DNA from: Isochrysis galbana
Lineage: Eukaryota > Haptophyta > Isochrysidales > Isochrysidaceae
NCBI GenBank assembly: GCA_018136815.1
Contig: CM030934.1
Span: 1,750,695 to 1,814,694, forward strand
Length of the DNA: 64,000 nucleotides
Direction of reading: 5' to 3'
The first letter of the stretch is position 1, and each line of letters starts with the position of its first letter. A model generated the notes under the pieces. The model had not been told where the DNA came from and did not search any database. It saw nothing but the letters and a program-made list of their open reading frames with translations. The translations under genes and the position numbers were made by a program. Shown piece by piece: positions 1 to 10,001 of this stretch.

Positions 1-518
1 ACATCCGGCCTGTATCTCATACCGTGGCCGGCACGGGTGAATACTTGAGCACCCCCATACGAGGCGACTCCAGTATCAGCTGCTGCACGCTGATGCTGTG
101 TGGCTCCATCCGCTGTGGCCGAGACGAACCAGTATCCGCGGCGGTTGAGATTGAAGGCGTTGTCACACTCTTCAGCACGCTCTTCGAGCAGGTCTATCGA
201 GCGCTCCATGAAGGCTGCCATCGAAGGCGACCCCGGGAAAAATGTGCGATAGCACTCTGTGGAGACCGCTGAGGTGAGCGAGAGTGGGGGCCGCTCGTCG
301 AGCACGAGGACCGAGGCGCCGTGTGTCCTCGAGAGGTAGTGAGCGCACGCTATACCTGAGGCGCCAGCGCCGCAAACGACGACGTCGAACGAGCTGCCAT
401 GCAGAGTTGTGCCAGTCGAGAGCCAGCGGTGCGCTCGTGCGCGCAGCGAGCCGCCCCAGAGCATGTGGCCACAAGGGCCCGACGCGCGGGAGAGCCGCCC
501 GCCCCCTCTCACCCCCAT
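1..518 (-). CDS. FAD-dependent oxidoreductase (DAO family), 5' part
   Basis: The first 172 residues of a minus-strand gene that runs off the left edge. The start is the ATG at 518-516; the frame stays open to base 1. Residues 1-42 are rich in Arg, Ser and Gly and poor in acidic residues, like a mitochondrial or plastid targeting peptide. A Rossmann beta-alpha-beta FAD site follows: FDVVVCGAGASG, with the GxGxxG glycines at residues 50-55 and the ribose-binding acidic residue in VLVLDER. STECYR (86-91) and NRRGYWF further on are typical of DAO-type flavoproteins that oxidise amines or amino acids. Substrate and C-terminal domain lie outside the window. The fold is well supported; the exact enzyme is not. 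A later intron would be invisible here. Confidence 0.82.
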   Translation of the reverse strand, partial: MGVRGGGRLSRASGPCGHMLWGGSLRARAHRWLSTGTTLHGSSFDVVVCGAGASGIACAHYLSRTHGASVLVLDERPPLSLTSAVSTECYRTFFPGSPSMAAFMERSIDLLEERAEECDNAFNLNRRGYWFVSATADGATQHQRAAADTGVASYGGAQVFTRAGHGMRYRPD

Positions 519-1548
519 CCTCTCGCTCGCTCCGTATTGGAAAAAGCTCTATTCACACGCAGGAAGGGATAGCGTTGGTGTTCGGGTGGGTTGAATGCCT
601 TGTAGAGATATGTTAGGGGATATGTTTATTCACTACATGGCCTACGCACAGCACGTGAAGGGAAAGTGAACGGCTCTATCTGCTGCTCGCCGCCCTTGCT
701 TCACACCCTAAACGTGTGTGCCCTCTTCTCGGGGTATCTGGAGCCTGAGCGCATCTGGGGCCAACCTATGGTGTGGCTACTTGCTGCTTGGAGGAGGTTG
801 GTGCTAAGATAAAGTACGCCGTGCTCCACTCCGAGAAAATAAGGAGGCGAAAGGGGTTGGTGGTGGGTGAGCTTAAGCGTTGAGTGTGAGAGCTACCGCC
901 ACACCTATCGCCGGCTTGGTCCCCTCCTCATTGTCTCAGCTGCGCTCGCTCGATCTGACGCTACGCAACTAGCTAGTTCAACTAGGGGTAGGCATCTTTA
1001 TCCATTATTGATTATTGAAAATGCCCCATTTATCCATGAGAAATATCCAAGAAATATCCAAGAAATATCCAAGAAATATCCATCCGTCCCCCGCCCCCAA
1101 ATATCCAAGCAAATATCCAATGTCCGCGTCACGCGCCGCTGCCGCTGCCGTTACCGTTACGCTTATTGCGGTTATACCGCAACATCACCGACGCTTCCAC
1201 TTGATCAGCTAAGGTACTACCCCTCGTTGCCAAAACCAAAAGTTTGACGTTCTATTCTTGGGAAGTGCCGGCAGGACTCCCGCTTTCATCGGGCTGATCC
1301 TGATCCGACACATCCGGCCTAGCCACTATGCGGGCTGCCACAGGGCTCCCACAGGTGAGACAGAACCGCAGGCACACTGCCCTGCCAGCGTTGCTCCGTC
1401 GCGCACGCGTCGTTCTCACGACACGACCGTCGCAGCAGGTGGAGCGGGCCCAAAACGGCTGTATAGAAGTCTGACAATAGCGCGAGGCGAGAGGAGTAGG
1501 GGCTCTGGTGGACCGGGAGGGAGAGGTGACGAATTGTGATGGCCCATG
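519..1548. other. Gene-poor flank of the FAD oxidoreductase
   Basis: No convincing coding sequence. It contains the promoter side of the FAD oxidoreductase and, at about 1030-1120, a short AT-rich tandem array of the unit AAATATCCAAG (about five copies). The rest looks like decayed repeat DNA. A stretch at 1258-1539 is open on the plus strand but has no recognisable features. Confidence 0.5.
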
Positions 1549-1872
1549 GAATAAAAAATAATTACAACTGGGAATATCGGCGGCTGCACTGAGCCGCTGG
1601 CCGATGCCGCACGCCGACGCAGGTGAAGACGCAGGTGAAGATGTCCCAGCAGGCCCTGCAGAGACCCCGGCAGAGCCCGGGGGCGGGCGGGCGGGTCATC
1701 TGAGCGCCCCGGCTTGCATTAATGGTCATGTCTCGGGCCTAGGCTCCTTCAGACGGCGAAGGGGTAGCGTTGCGCACTCCCGGGGTTGCTGGAGTGCTGC
1801 AGCGGCAAACGGCAAACTGCGAGGATGCTGCTGAGGCCGTAGAGGTCGCCAGTCGAGCGCCCGAAGTCAGTG
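1549..1872 (+). repeat. Dispersed repeat C, copy 1 (about 320 bp)
   Basis: Almost identical to 50082-50398. It begins with GAATAAAAAATAATTACAAC and carries an open frame from ATG 1604 (protein start MPHADAGEDAGEDVP) which ends at 1834, because a few bases differ from the longer-reading copy at 50 kb. The right boundary of the match, 1872, is exactly where another repeat (family A) begins, so this is one repeat joined to another. Confidence 0.8.
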
Positions 1873-2428
1873 CCTCCTTTGTCCCCTCCCTTGTCGCCTG
1901 CTTGCCCCTCACCTGGCTCACCTCCTTGCGTGCTCCTCGCGTTTTTAGGCGAAGTCGAGCGTTCAGGTATCGCCGGTGCAAGGAACCGCCCCCTTGTGTG
2001 ACCCCGATTCCCCCTCAGGTGTTGGCCGTTAGATTATATCGTGGCGCTATTTTACTTCGGTCTTCATCAACTCACTTAATTAAGGGTTTTCGAAAGATTC
2101 CTTCCTTATTCTTGTGCGTAACTGTCGCCCCCGTCGGATCGTCCGTCGCCCCGTCGCTCTCTTGTCGGCATTCTCTTCCTTGTTCGGTCTGTCAGCAGGT
2201 TCCTGTGCGTTCCGTGATAAGGATACGTAAGTGTGGAGAGTGTTGACGTGAGTGTGGTGTCATCTCGTCGGTCCATCGGACTCTATCCGTCTTTTCGTCT
2301 GTCGTTCTTCGTTCGTCGCTCTCGTTCTCGTTCTCGTTCCCGTTCTCATCCCTCGTTCTCAACACTACCTCAATACCAAACCTCTCCACTCCCTCAGCCT
2401 CAGCCTATCACTCCCGATCCGCCCAGCC
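1873..2428 (+). repeat. Dispersed repeat family A, leader region, copy 1
   Basis: It matches 53950-54545 (plus) and about 31990-32210 (minus) at many points: the CCTCCTTTGTCGCC stretch, TCCTTGCGTGCTCCT, TCGAGCGTTCAGGTAT, a TTAGATTATAT TATA-like stretch, and a final run of TCTCGT(T)C hexamers. The copies drift by small indels, as old transposable-element copies do. The leader ends just before the small ORF at 2429, so it looks like promoter plus 5' UTR of a mobile-element gene. Confidence 0.7.
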
Positions 2429-2686
2429 ATGTCCGCTCCGTCGTCGCGCTCGCCCTCGCCCAAGCCCGTCCTCCCGCCTTTCTCTGCTGAGGAGGTGGTC
2501 CAGCCCGTCATTCCATCACTCCAGGCGGGAATGGGACGGAAACCCAAGAAGAGAATAGACATCAGCGACCTGAGACCCGTGTACACATTAAACGACAAAA
2601 ACGGGCTGAAACCCAGCGAGGAGCTAGCAGCTGAGCTGGCCACCAAGCTGGGAATAGCACACGCTGTCAAGGGGGCCAGGGAATAA
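2429..2686 (+). CDS. Small hypothetical protein of repeat family A
   Basis: An 85-residue ORF directly after the TCTCGT-rich leader. The N-terminus MSAPSSRSPSPKP resembles MSLSPPSSPSLKP in two other small ORFs (minus strand from 53721; plus strand from 60770), so the three seem to descend from one element. The middle is basic (MGRKPKKRIDISDLRP) and the C-terminus acidic or amphipathic (PSEELAAELATKLG). No domain recognised. It could be the first exon of a longer element protein; no clear donor site is seen before the stop. Confidence 0.45.
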   Translation: MSAPSSRSPSPKPVLPPFSAEEVVQPVIPSLQAGMGRKPKKRIDISDLRPVYTLNDKNGLKPSEELAAELATKLGIAHAVKGARE

Positions 2687-3022
2687 CGTAACAGTGGCGA
2701 TAGAGCAACGCACAAGTCACACGGACACACGGACAGACAGAAAGAGAGACGTACGCGAAACCGATACAGACCATAAGCCCAACACGCGCCCAAATGGGCA
2801 CGAGGCATAACAATTCGAAACAAAAGGCCTGCTCAAACCCACACTCCGAACCAGGCCTTAGGTAGTGCACCGAGGCCGGACCCCGGAAACCAACGAAAAA
2901 GGAATGACGGGGGGCAGGGGAAGAGGTGGAGGGAGGGAATATAAGGGCGGTGTTAGTTAGAGACGGGAAGACCCGAGACTAGTAGCTAGTAGGTGTGTAG
3001 CCCAGAATCTTCAGATGTTTTT
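2687..3022 (-). repeat. Dispersed repeat family B, copy 1 (about 2812-3022)
   Basis: Read on the minus strand this starts with CATCTGAAGATTCTGGGCTA (rc of 3003-3022). It continues with ACACACCTACTA, a CACCGCCCTTAT segment, a pyrimidine-rich CCTCCACCTC stretch, TTCATTCC, and a segment ending in CAGGCCT. The same order is seen on the plus strand at about 25987-26180 and, shortened, at 37312-37445. No protein-coding potential. Bases 2687-2811 are unassigned. Confidence 0.7.
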
Positions 3023-4426
3023 TTTTCAGACGTTTTTAAAACAAGAAACTAAAATTTCTCGTGAGTGGCTCGCCTCCCTCCCGCACTTCGCACCGTGTGG
3101 GGGTGGGGTTGTCGGGGTAGCGTTGGTGGCTTGCGATAGCAAGTGGCGATACGATACACATCAGTTTAGCAAACAAGTGACAGGTTAAAGAAACGGACAA
3201 CGTGCGGCAGGACTGCTATCCCAATAGTGGTACAATGGACGCAATGAAGATGGCGAAGGAACAAGCGAAGTTGCAGCCCACGCGCCTTGGTGCTCTTGAG
3301 ATCCGTTGGCCTCTTTGTTGGTGTGATTCCATGTCGATGCTGCAGCATGAAGGACCTGTGCATCTGAGGACCAACAGGTGATATGATGGCGAGAGTCAAG
3401 TGGCGCTGTAAAATACAGAGTGGGTGACGAGACGGCAGGGAGGGAAACCAAGATCTAGAAAGGCCAAGCATCAAGGTGGGGAATGCAGCTATCCGCGTCA
3501 GAGGTAGGTGCGGGCATCAGTTCAAATGACCAGAAGGTTGCTATCCACATCGGCGTGATGCCGAATGCGGAAGAACGAAAGTTGTGGTCGCATCACGCAC
3601 GCCGCACCGTGGCAGCCCAAACTCACTGGGACCTGGCTACCCAACACCAAGAGCCATGGGGATCATCACATGTGCCCAAATCAGCCTCCCAAATTTCCCA
3701 ACAAGATGGTCCTTCCACACCGGGCGATGAGGGCAGGTAGATGGTGGATTGATGTGTGATGCGCCTCAGGATTCGTGAGATTCAAGTTTGTCTTGCATGG
3801 TGTCTTCAGACAATGTAGGTAAGATTGAAGTCTTCACTGGCGCTAGATTGACTACAGTTTAGGCATGGCGGTGGGGGTTGATGGGCCGAACCTGTAGCCG
3901 ACGGTCCTCATCCAGAAATCTGCATTAGGCTTACGAGACGGAAGCATCAACAACAGCCGTCAGTGAGTTTCGACAGCGCCAGAAGTTCATGTGAATGGCA
4001 CGTCGTCCTGCAAAAAGGTGCCCATCAGAAATGCAAGAAATTGCATAGCACCATCCAATGAAGTTGTGCTATCGTAGTCGAGGCTGGCCTGCGCAGGGGT
4101 AGAGGGCCAGGCATTGGTAGGAAGAGCAGCAAGCGCTGCTTAAAATGTGATGGCAAACGACGATGGAGCTTCAGCCTCAGTGATCTTGGTGGCCATAAGA
4201 TGTCGTCATCCCAGCGGTGACGGAGTAGCAAATATATGGCTTACATCAGCGGCTTCACTCTATCTCGTGCAACTCACGAGAGGTGTATTACAATTCACTC
4301 TTCTGGAGAAATGAGGCGCACGTGCGTTGCGCAATGATGGACAGAGCAAGGGCAAGGTGATGGGAATGAATCATAATGGATGTCATTCTCACCTTGCGAA
4401 CCATGGCAACAGGTTCCACATATTTG
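3023..4426. other. Intergenic region without recognisable genes
   Basis: Both strands have stop codons in all frames at normal density; the longest open stretches are about 100 codons and show no motif. GC is lower than in the host genes. No TIR or tRNA-like fold was noticed by eye. Confidence 0.5.
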
Positions 4427-4502
4427 CCTCACGTTGATGGTGATGAACGTGCCTATATCCACATCTTTGCTTCACGTTGATGGTGATGAACGTGCCTACA
4501 TC
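4427..4502. repeat. Short tandem duplication
   Basis: Two copies of a unit of about 37 bp containing TTCACGTTGATGGTGATGAA followed by CGTGCCTA lie head to tail, with a few substitutions. No function suggested. Confidence 0.75.
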
Positions 4503-5275
4503 TGTGCTCGTGACCGTGATCAAAAAAGTTTCATTAAGCAATAAATTAGATCACTTGAAATCATCATCGCGGCCATCGAGCACCGTTACGTTATGCCTCT
4601 CGATCGACTGCTCCATGGGCATGGGTAGGGCAAGGTCATGGCAGGGCGAGGGTCATACTGGTGTGGTTGGCACCACGCGCAGATTGTGCGAGTTGCTCAA
4701 GACGGCGAGGCGTGCAGAGACGCTTTCGCCGCCAGACATATGCGCCTCGCCCTTCTTATACACCCATTTTGACGCCCTGTCCTAGACTACATGCCCAAGG
4801 GCAGCCCAGTGGGTAACACGGTGGGTGGTGCAAGCGCCCGCCACTCTCAACAAATCTGCCCTCGGTAGAAAGTACACGTTGCAGGCTTCTCATCTAGAGA
4901 GATCAGTCCGCCCGTCTGCTGTGACTCGTCATCGGGAGGCTCCCCCATGCTCGCGAGCAGGGGGTGGAAACCGAGCAGGGGAGGGAGGGAGGGAAGGGGG
5001 GGGGGGGGGGGGGGGGGGCAAGCGGCGCGGCGCGTGCCTCGGGCGGCGATGGAAGGGACAGAGGGCGAGAGGGCGACGCGTGGGCGCGCCCACTGTCTGC
5101 AGGTAGAAGTTAGAACGGGGCTAGCTATGTACCCAGAGGGCTGAGACGGGCATACATACGGGCATAAGGCATGCCAGTGGCAGCCAGTGGAGGGTGGAGG
5201 GCTGTCCCTAATGGCTAATGGCCAGCTGGAGTGCAGTGACGTTTTGTTATATTTATATCTGCAGCAAATACACAA
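4503..5275. other. Intergenic region with a 23-base G run
   Basis: No gene recognised. A run of 23 G (4996-5018) sits in a purine-rich stretch (about 4940-5060). The purine tract gives long apparent glycine/arginine ORFs in several frames, which I treat as artefacts of composition. Confidence 0.5.
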
Positions 5276-5277
5276 GC

Positions 5278-5371
5278 CACTGATATCAGCTGATAATCTG
5301 CTCGCTCAGGGCCTTGGAGGTGATAACAGCTGATAAGGTCCATCAGCTTATATCAGCTATGATATCAGTGT
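5278..5371. repeat. Palindrome cluster built on TGATATCAGC
   Basis: The left part CACTGATATCAGCTGATAA and the right part TTATATCAGCTATGATATCA (then GTG) form an imperfect inverted repeat of about 20 bp enclosing about 55 bp with more TGATAA/TGATAT words. The same word (as CTGATATCAGG) fills the subterminal regions of the MULE-like element at 10002-11056. This may be a short related element end; no target duplication is seen. Confidence 0.45.
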
Positions 5372-5582
5372 CAGCCTCGAAGTTGGTGTCAGCTGATGAA
5401 CTGATGCACCATCACTGGGGGAGACCAATCGCGCGTGATGGCGCTGCTTGATGAGCACCCCGTGGAGACGCTCGCATGAGATGTACGCCCCCCTTGCCGC
5501 GGTGGACTCGCTCGGCAGGTGAGCTCGGCCCGGTGTCCTAGGACCGAGCTTTTTTGTATTTGATGTTGCTGGGCCTTGTGGG

Positions 5583-5720
5583 TTCAATCTTTACGGGAGC
5601 TGAACCCGAATCGATAAGCGGCCTTTTGTTTTCAATCTTTACTTGGGAAGCTGAACCCGAATCGACACCTTTTAGCAATTCTTAGAGGTGGGGAGTCAAT
5701 TCCGAATCGACATAAGCTTT
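5583..5720. repeat. Three degenerate repeats downstream of the AT-rich gene
   Basis: TTCAATCTTTAC, then GGGAGCTGAACCCGAATCGA, occurs at 5585-5616 and 5631-5664. A decayed third copy (GGGGAGTCAATTCCGAATCGA) lies at 5692-5712. The repeats sit just past the stop of the minus-strand gene at 5740-6174 and could belong to the same AT-rich inserted segment. Confidence 0.6.
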
Positions 5721-5739
5721 GATTGTACGAAGAAGATCA

Positions 5740-6174
5740 TCACGACTCATATTGATGATTGTTTTCGCAGTGAATTTCTTGCTCAAGAGAGTGTGTATCG
5801 TGTATCATATAAACCAGTGTGAATGATTTATCAGCCTCGCAAATGGCATGTAAGGTGTCTTTAATGTTCGTATTGTGCTTGAAATCGAATGAACTGAATA
5901 AGGACTTACATTCGAAAGTGTACGTCCACAAATTTGGGTTCGACTCAAGCAGCCTCCTCAGGGAGTTGTTGCTCCCCCCCGGGTTGACCCCAACCGGCGG
6001 CGGCGGACTGATGCTGTCCAATGCTTCCGCCATAACCTGCATGGCAGATTTAGAAGTGGCATATGGCGGAAAGAGAGGTGTGATGAATTTTTTAAAGTTC
6101 TCGTCCATCTTACTTATGATCCATTGCAATCGCTTGCGTACTACATCATCAGCCGCCATTCCATTTATAGACAT
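5740..6174 (-). CDS. Hypothetical protein in an AT-rich island
   Basis: A 144-residue ORF from ATG 6174. Composition is unlike the host genes: AT-rich codons, many Ile, Asn, Lys and Phe. The N-terminus (MSINGMAADDVVRKRLQWIISKM) could form an amphipathic helix; a Pro/Gly/Ser break (SPPPPVGVNPGGSNNS) separates it from a C-terminal part ending in ENNHQYES. No family recognised. About 80 bp upstream of the ATG lies a 30-bp sequence (6256-6285) found exactly in the AT-rich fragment at 54.6-55.0 kb, and a TATTTAA stretch lies between. A foreign origin (virus-like or plasmid-like insertion) is possible but only an inference. Confidence 0.5.
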   Translation of the reverse strand: MSINGMAADDVVRKRLQWIISKMDENFKKFITPLFPPYATSKSAMQVMAEALDSISPPPPVGVNPGGSNNSLRRLLESNPNLWTYTFECKSLFSSFDFKHNTNIKDTLHAICEADKSFTLVYMIHDTHSLEQEIHCENNHQYES

Positions 6175-6255
6175 GGTTGAGCACTGTGAGGTGGGTGCCT
6201 TTGCTTAAATACTAGACGATTTTTTGTGTGTGCCGGCGCATCGCGTATTTGGAAA

Positions 6256-6285
6256 CGAGGGGTACCAAATGAAGGCAAACGACCT
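6256..6285 (-). repeat. Shared 30-bp motif, copy 1
   Basis: The minus strand reads AGGTCGTTTGCCTTCATTTG, then GTACCCCTCG. All 30 bases are identical to 54565-54594 and 55016-55045. Here it lies upstream of the AT-rich gene at 5740-6174. Confidence 0.85.
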
Positions 6286-6647
6286 TGGCGCCGGGACCCG
6301 GGACCCCGGAGGGAAAGAAAAACCTAGTAGCAATAGAGTTTTTTTTTTATAATTTTCAATCAATGCGCTTTTAGATGGCAGAGGGGCTGGGCGAAACGTG
6401 TGCATAAAAACCTTGAAGATTCCGGCGCTTCTGTCTACACTGCTAGACACGACTGGACTCTACGGTACCACTGCTCGCCAACGTCCTTCTTGCCGCCTGT
6501 ATTCCATCCCCATTCTATCCGCGCAATTTCGGGCGGTGTCAGTCGAGACACGTTGACGTAATGCTTGAGAATGCTAATGCTCGCTAGGGGGCAAGACTAT
6601 CACGTTCCATTCACCTTGCATGCGGACTATGAGCATAATGCATGGAC

Positions 6648-9113
6648 TCATATGTTTTCACTGGCCTCCTCTGCATCGCTCGTCGAGTCTTGATCAGCAT
6701 CCGTCAAGAGTGCGCGCAATGTCAAGCTCTGCGGTTGCAAGGGTGGGCGGGCCCCAGATGAAAAGCATGAGAAAGGATGGACGAATGGGCCACCAACAGT
6801 GTTGCGAGCCGCCATGCTCACGCTGTGAGATGCCCAGTTGCCACTAGGCGCTTCTATGAGCGCCGCATTCACAAGTTCTCGCATGAGACGGTGAAGTTCG
6901 AAAGTGCTAATCGTAACAATATGGGCGAGGCCGCGCTTATCCTAGGTAGCAACTTACCTGTCTCCCAAGCTTCGCCGGCCCGTTCAATCTCACGCCGTGC
7001 GTCCAGCAACAATTACAGGTCGCGCGACCCGTGAGGCGCATGGCACAAGCGCGCGTGGCCCCTTGCGCCGCGCCCATAAGTACATAGGCCGAGCCTGGAG
7101 GCAGTTCGACCGCGACGCTGTCCCGTTGCTTCTTCGGTCCGCGCTCCATCCTCAACGTCGAAGGTTCGCCCCGAAGCTCACCTTCCGTGGGAAGCTCAGA
7201 CCAGCAGATCGTTGCGATCCCATCCTGCCATTGATCTCGCCGATCCCAGTGGTTTGTTATGCTCCCGTAGGCACTTAGCCGGGTCAGTTGCATAGCATTG
7301 GGTGATGTCTGACCTTGACCCCAGAGCCCTACAGCTTCACCAAAGACATGTTGAAGACGAGCCTCCAACATCGCCATTATCCGTGCCCGTGGTGCGTCGA
7401 GTTGCCACATCGGAGCACCTTCCCCGACGTTGCCAGAGCCCACCTCAACGGAGGTAAAGTCAAGCCTTTCGACGATCGATGCTAGCTCAGTGTTGCGGAA
7501 GGCGGCTGTGTACGTGTAGCGCGCCCACGCGCGATGAGCTCCAAGCAATGTCCGCAGTGCCTCCACCTCATTGGCGTCGAGGAAGTCCGTGCATACATGC
7601 AACCCCATGATACCTCGTACATTGGTCTGCAACTTCCACCTTCCGCGCGGTGCATCGCCGCCCCAGACGCGCTCGACTTCCGCCAGCGCATCCTTGAGTA
7701 GACCAACATCAGCAGGATTTTCACCCACTACACCACCGCCTGCTCCAGCGCCAGCATCGCCGCTCACACGTGGACGCTTCGGTTGGGGCCGCCCGGGTAC
7801 GCCGTCCTCCGAGCGCATATGCTGCTTTTTTGGCTTGGACGTTGCGCTGCCACTACCCGACTTGGTCTTCAGTTCAAGGGGAGCGTTGATGGCGGAAACA
7901 AAGCATCGGATAGCGTCTCGGGGCGCCTCAAAAATTTCGCCACCGTCAGCCCACTTCAAGCTTAGCTCACCGGGAGTACGGCCTGGACCAACAACCTATC
8001 CATCATAGTAACAACGCGAGAAGAGGGTGGTGGTGAGGGTGGTGAGGCACTCGGGAGAGGAGGGCACAGCCTTTGGGACATGGTCGTTGACTCAGATGGG
8101 TTGTATTCCATGAGAAAGGATTCAAGATAAGCCACACCAGGACTGGGCCCGATGCCTGGAGAGCAAGCAATGGCCGGCCCCACACCGTGCGTGCTGTGTG
8201 CCCAAAGCCCACCGCAGCTACACAGGGACCCCTGTATACATCCTCGCATCAATCAGCCCGAGGTGTCTCTCCTCGCACGAGTGCAACTCACCTCGGCAGC
8301 GAACCAAACATCGTCCTCCGAATCATCGTCCTCAATGGTGACCGAGCCCTGCCACAACGCAAGTACAGATGAGCCCGGTGGGAGCTCTGAGACCGATGGC
8401 ACACGTGAGATAAGCACAGTAGCCGATGCACTGACCCACGATGGCTGATCGCCATCATCCCATGCAACCAAGAAGGAGCTAGTCGATGCACGGTTCTCAT
8501 CCTCTACTTTGGCATCCTCCACGGTCCCATGATAGTAGTACCCGTCGTGGAAAAGAGCAACTACGTCCTGCCCAGAGCGCACCACCACCTTTTTAGGTGT
8601 TGATGCTGGAGCAACCGAGTCGCTCCGCGTTGCAGACGAGGGCGGAGCCGTAGAAAGCTTCCCTGCGCCCACAGGCTGCGCACTCACTGCAGCAGATGGA
8701 GCATCCGACACGGCCAAGGCCAGGGATGGCTTGGCACGCTTTTTGAGTGGCACTCTACTCAAGGCACCGCTTTTACCCTCTTCGTGACTTGCTGGAGACT
8801 TCTTCTCCAGGATCGACGACGTCCACTCAGAAGGTGTGCGTGCCACCACAAGCGGGCCTCCGCCGGTGTCAATCGTGAGCTGATTTAGCTTGGTGCATGC
8901 GTAGCAGCGAATAGGGAAGGAGCGCTCGGTGTCGTGCAGGGGGACAGCAACTTCGTTGGCCGCCTTGCATGCCGCACACTCAGCGACTAGGTAGGCTTGC
9001 TCGGGCTCGCGAGGCGGCATGGTGCTCGCGGCGCCCGTGTGCGAGCCAAGCGATGGCCGCCCATCTCCGGAGGCCTTGGCGGCAGCGGCAGCCGCTTTGA
9101 CCTTGTGTTTCAT
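6648..9113 (-). CDS. AlkB-type 2OG-Fe(II) dioxygenase with zinc-ribbon and Tudor-like N-terminus
   Basis: Three exons: 9113-8292, 7995-6958, 6728-6648; introns start GTGAGT and GTAAGT, end AG, both phase 0; 646 residues. In order: CxxC-x20-CxxC zinc ribbon (Cys46, 49, 70, 73); a Tudor-like barrel (about 172-235, VVALFHDGYYYHGTV...WDDGDQPSWV); a second barrel split by intron 1 (about 240-295, WFAAEVV...WADGGEIFEAP); a basic, NLS-like linker (PKRPRV); then the AlkB domain. Iron ligands are His523 and Asp525 (NHWD) and His607 (WTHG). The 2OG arginine pair is GRQ-SLTLR, completed only by exon 3, which supports that splice. AlkB enzymes remove alkyl or methyl groups from DNA, RNA or protein. The Tudor-like part suggests targeting to modified histones or methyl-arginine proteins. 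The substrate cannot be told from sequence. Confidence 0.82.
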
Positions 9114-9227
9114 GGAGCGGCGGCGTACGTACAGCCTGCCTCACCCCACCCCTGCCGGCGGTGCGGAGGGGAGCAGAGGACGAGGAGGAAGAGGGAGGGC
9201 AGGCGGGAAGGAGCGCGCTGCTGGTGC

Positions 9228-9339
9228 CTCTCTCTCCCTCCCTATCTCTCTCTCCCTCCTCTCTCTCGCTCTCGCTCTCTCTCTCTCTCTCCCCTCCCCC
9301 CTCTCCCTCTCCCCTCTCCCCTCTCCCCTCTCCCTCTCC
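9228..9339. repeat. CT-rich tract upstream of the AlkB gene
   Basis: An imperfect (CT)n/(CCCTCT)n tract of about 110 bp on the plus strand, so GA-rich in the sense of the minus-strand AlkB gene whose ATG is at 9113. A purine-rich stretch (9350-9524) follows. Apparent ORFs here are composition artefacts. Confidence 0.85.
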
Positions 9340-9521
9340 GTCTCGCCCACGACGAGAAGGAGGGAAGGGGGAGCGGCGGGAGGGGTGGGGGGATGAGAGG
9401 GGAACGGGGGAGGAGAGGAGAGTACGCGAACTCTCGCGCCCCACGTGAGAAGAAGGGAGAGGGAAGAGAGGGAAGAGGAGGAGAAGGGCGGAGAGAAGGG
9501 GGGAGGAAAGCGCCGCGAGAA

Positions 9522-9524
<3 letters not shown>

Positions 9525-9553
<29 letters not shown>
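9525..9553. repeat. Run of 29 G
   Basis: A homopolymer of 29 G in the assembled sequence, followed by C-rich runs at about 9570-9605. Its true length may be wrong because such runs are hard to sequence. It can form G-quadruplex or triplex structures. Confidence 0.85.
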
Positions 9554-9556
<3 letters not shown>

Positions 9557-9863
9557 GGTTGAGGTCTCCCCCCCCGCGTCCCTCTCAGCAACCCCCCCCC
9601 CCCCCACCCCCCACCCCCACCCTTCTTCCTCCTCCTGCGTATTATGTCCATTTATGGGGAGGTTTACGTAGAAGACGTAAAGACTGGGTGGTGTGGGATC
9701 TGCCTGGTGATCTGTCGAGATCTGCCCATCTCGCTCCACGTGACTTTTTCATCCGTGAATGACCTGTGAAAAGACGAATTCACACCGCGAGAGACACGTT
9801 TGTTGTTAGGGCGGTCAAACAGGTTTTTTATTATCGGGGGTTTTTGCAGGGGTTTCACTCCGA

Positions 9864-9921
9864 TTTCACCGAGGTTTCACTCCGCGTTTGACTTCAAACG
9901 CGGAGTGAAACCTCGGTGAAA
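9864..9921. repeat. Perfect 28-bp inverted repeat (hairpin)
   Basis: The left arm 9864-9891 (TTTCACCGAGGTTTCACTCC...) and right arm 9894-9921 are exact reverse complements with a 2-bp centre. The right arm is then repeated directly: 9894-9935 and 9936-9976 are 42-bp tandem units with one or two differences. It looks like the end of a small fold-back element just outside the MULE-like insertion. Confidence 0.85.
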
Positions 9922-10001
9922 CCATGTTTGTTTAGTCAAACTCGGAGTGAAACCTCGGTGAAACCATGTTTGTTTAACTCCGCCCAGTGGGCGCGTGGAA
10001 C

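Noticed and set aside
6648-6884. Reading all of 6884-6648 as the last AlkB exon
   Set aside because: Only the part from 6728 (SLTLRALL...) joins in frame to exon 2 with a good acceptor and supplies the conserved Arg block; upstream residues do not match the family.
8980-9762. Several frames of 95-224 codons around the CT and G tracts
   Set aside because: Composition artefacts (Ser/Leu, Arg/Glu, Gly/Pro runs) on both strands at once.
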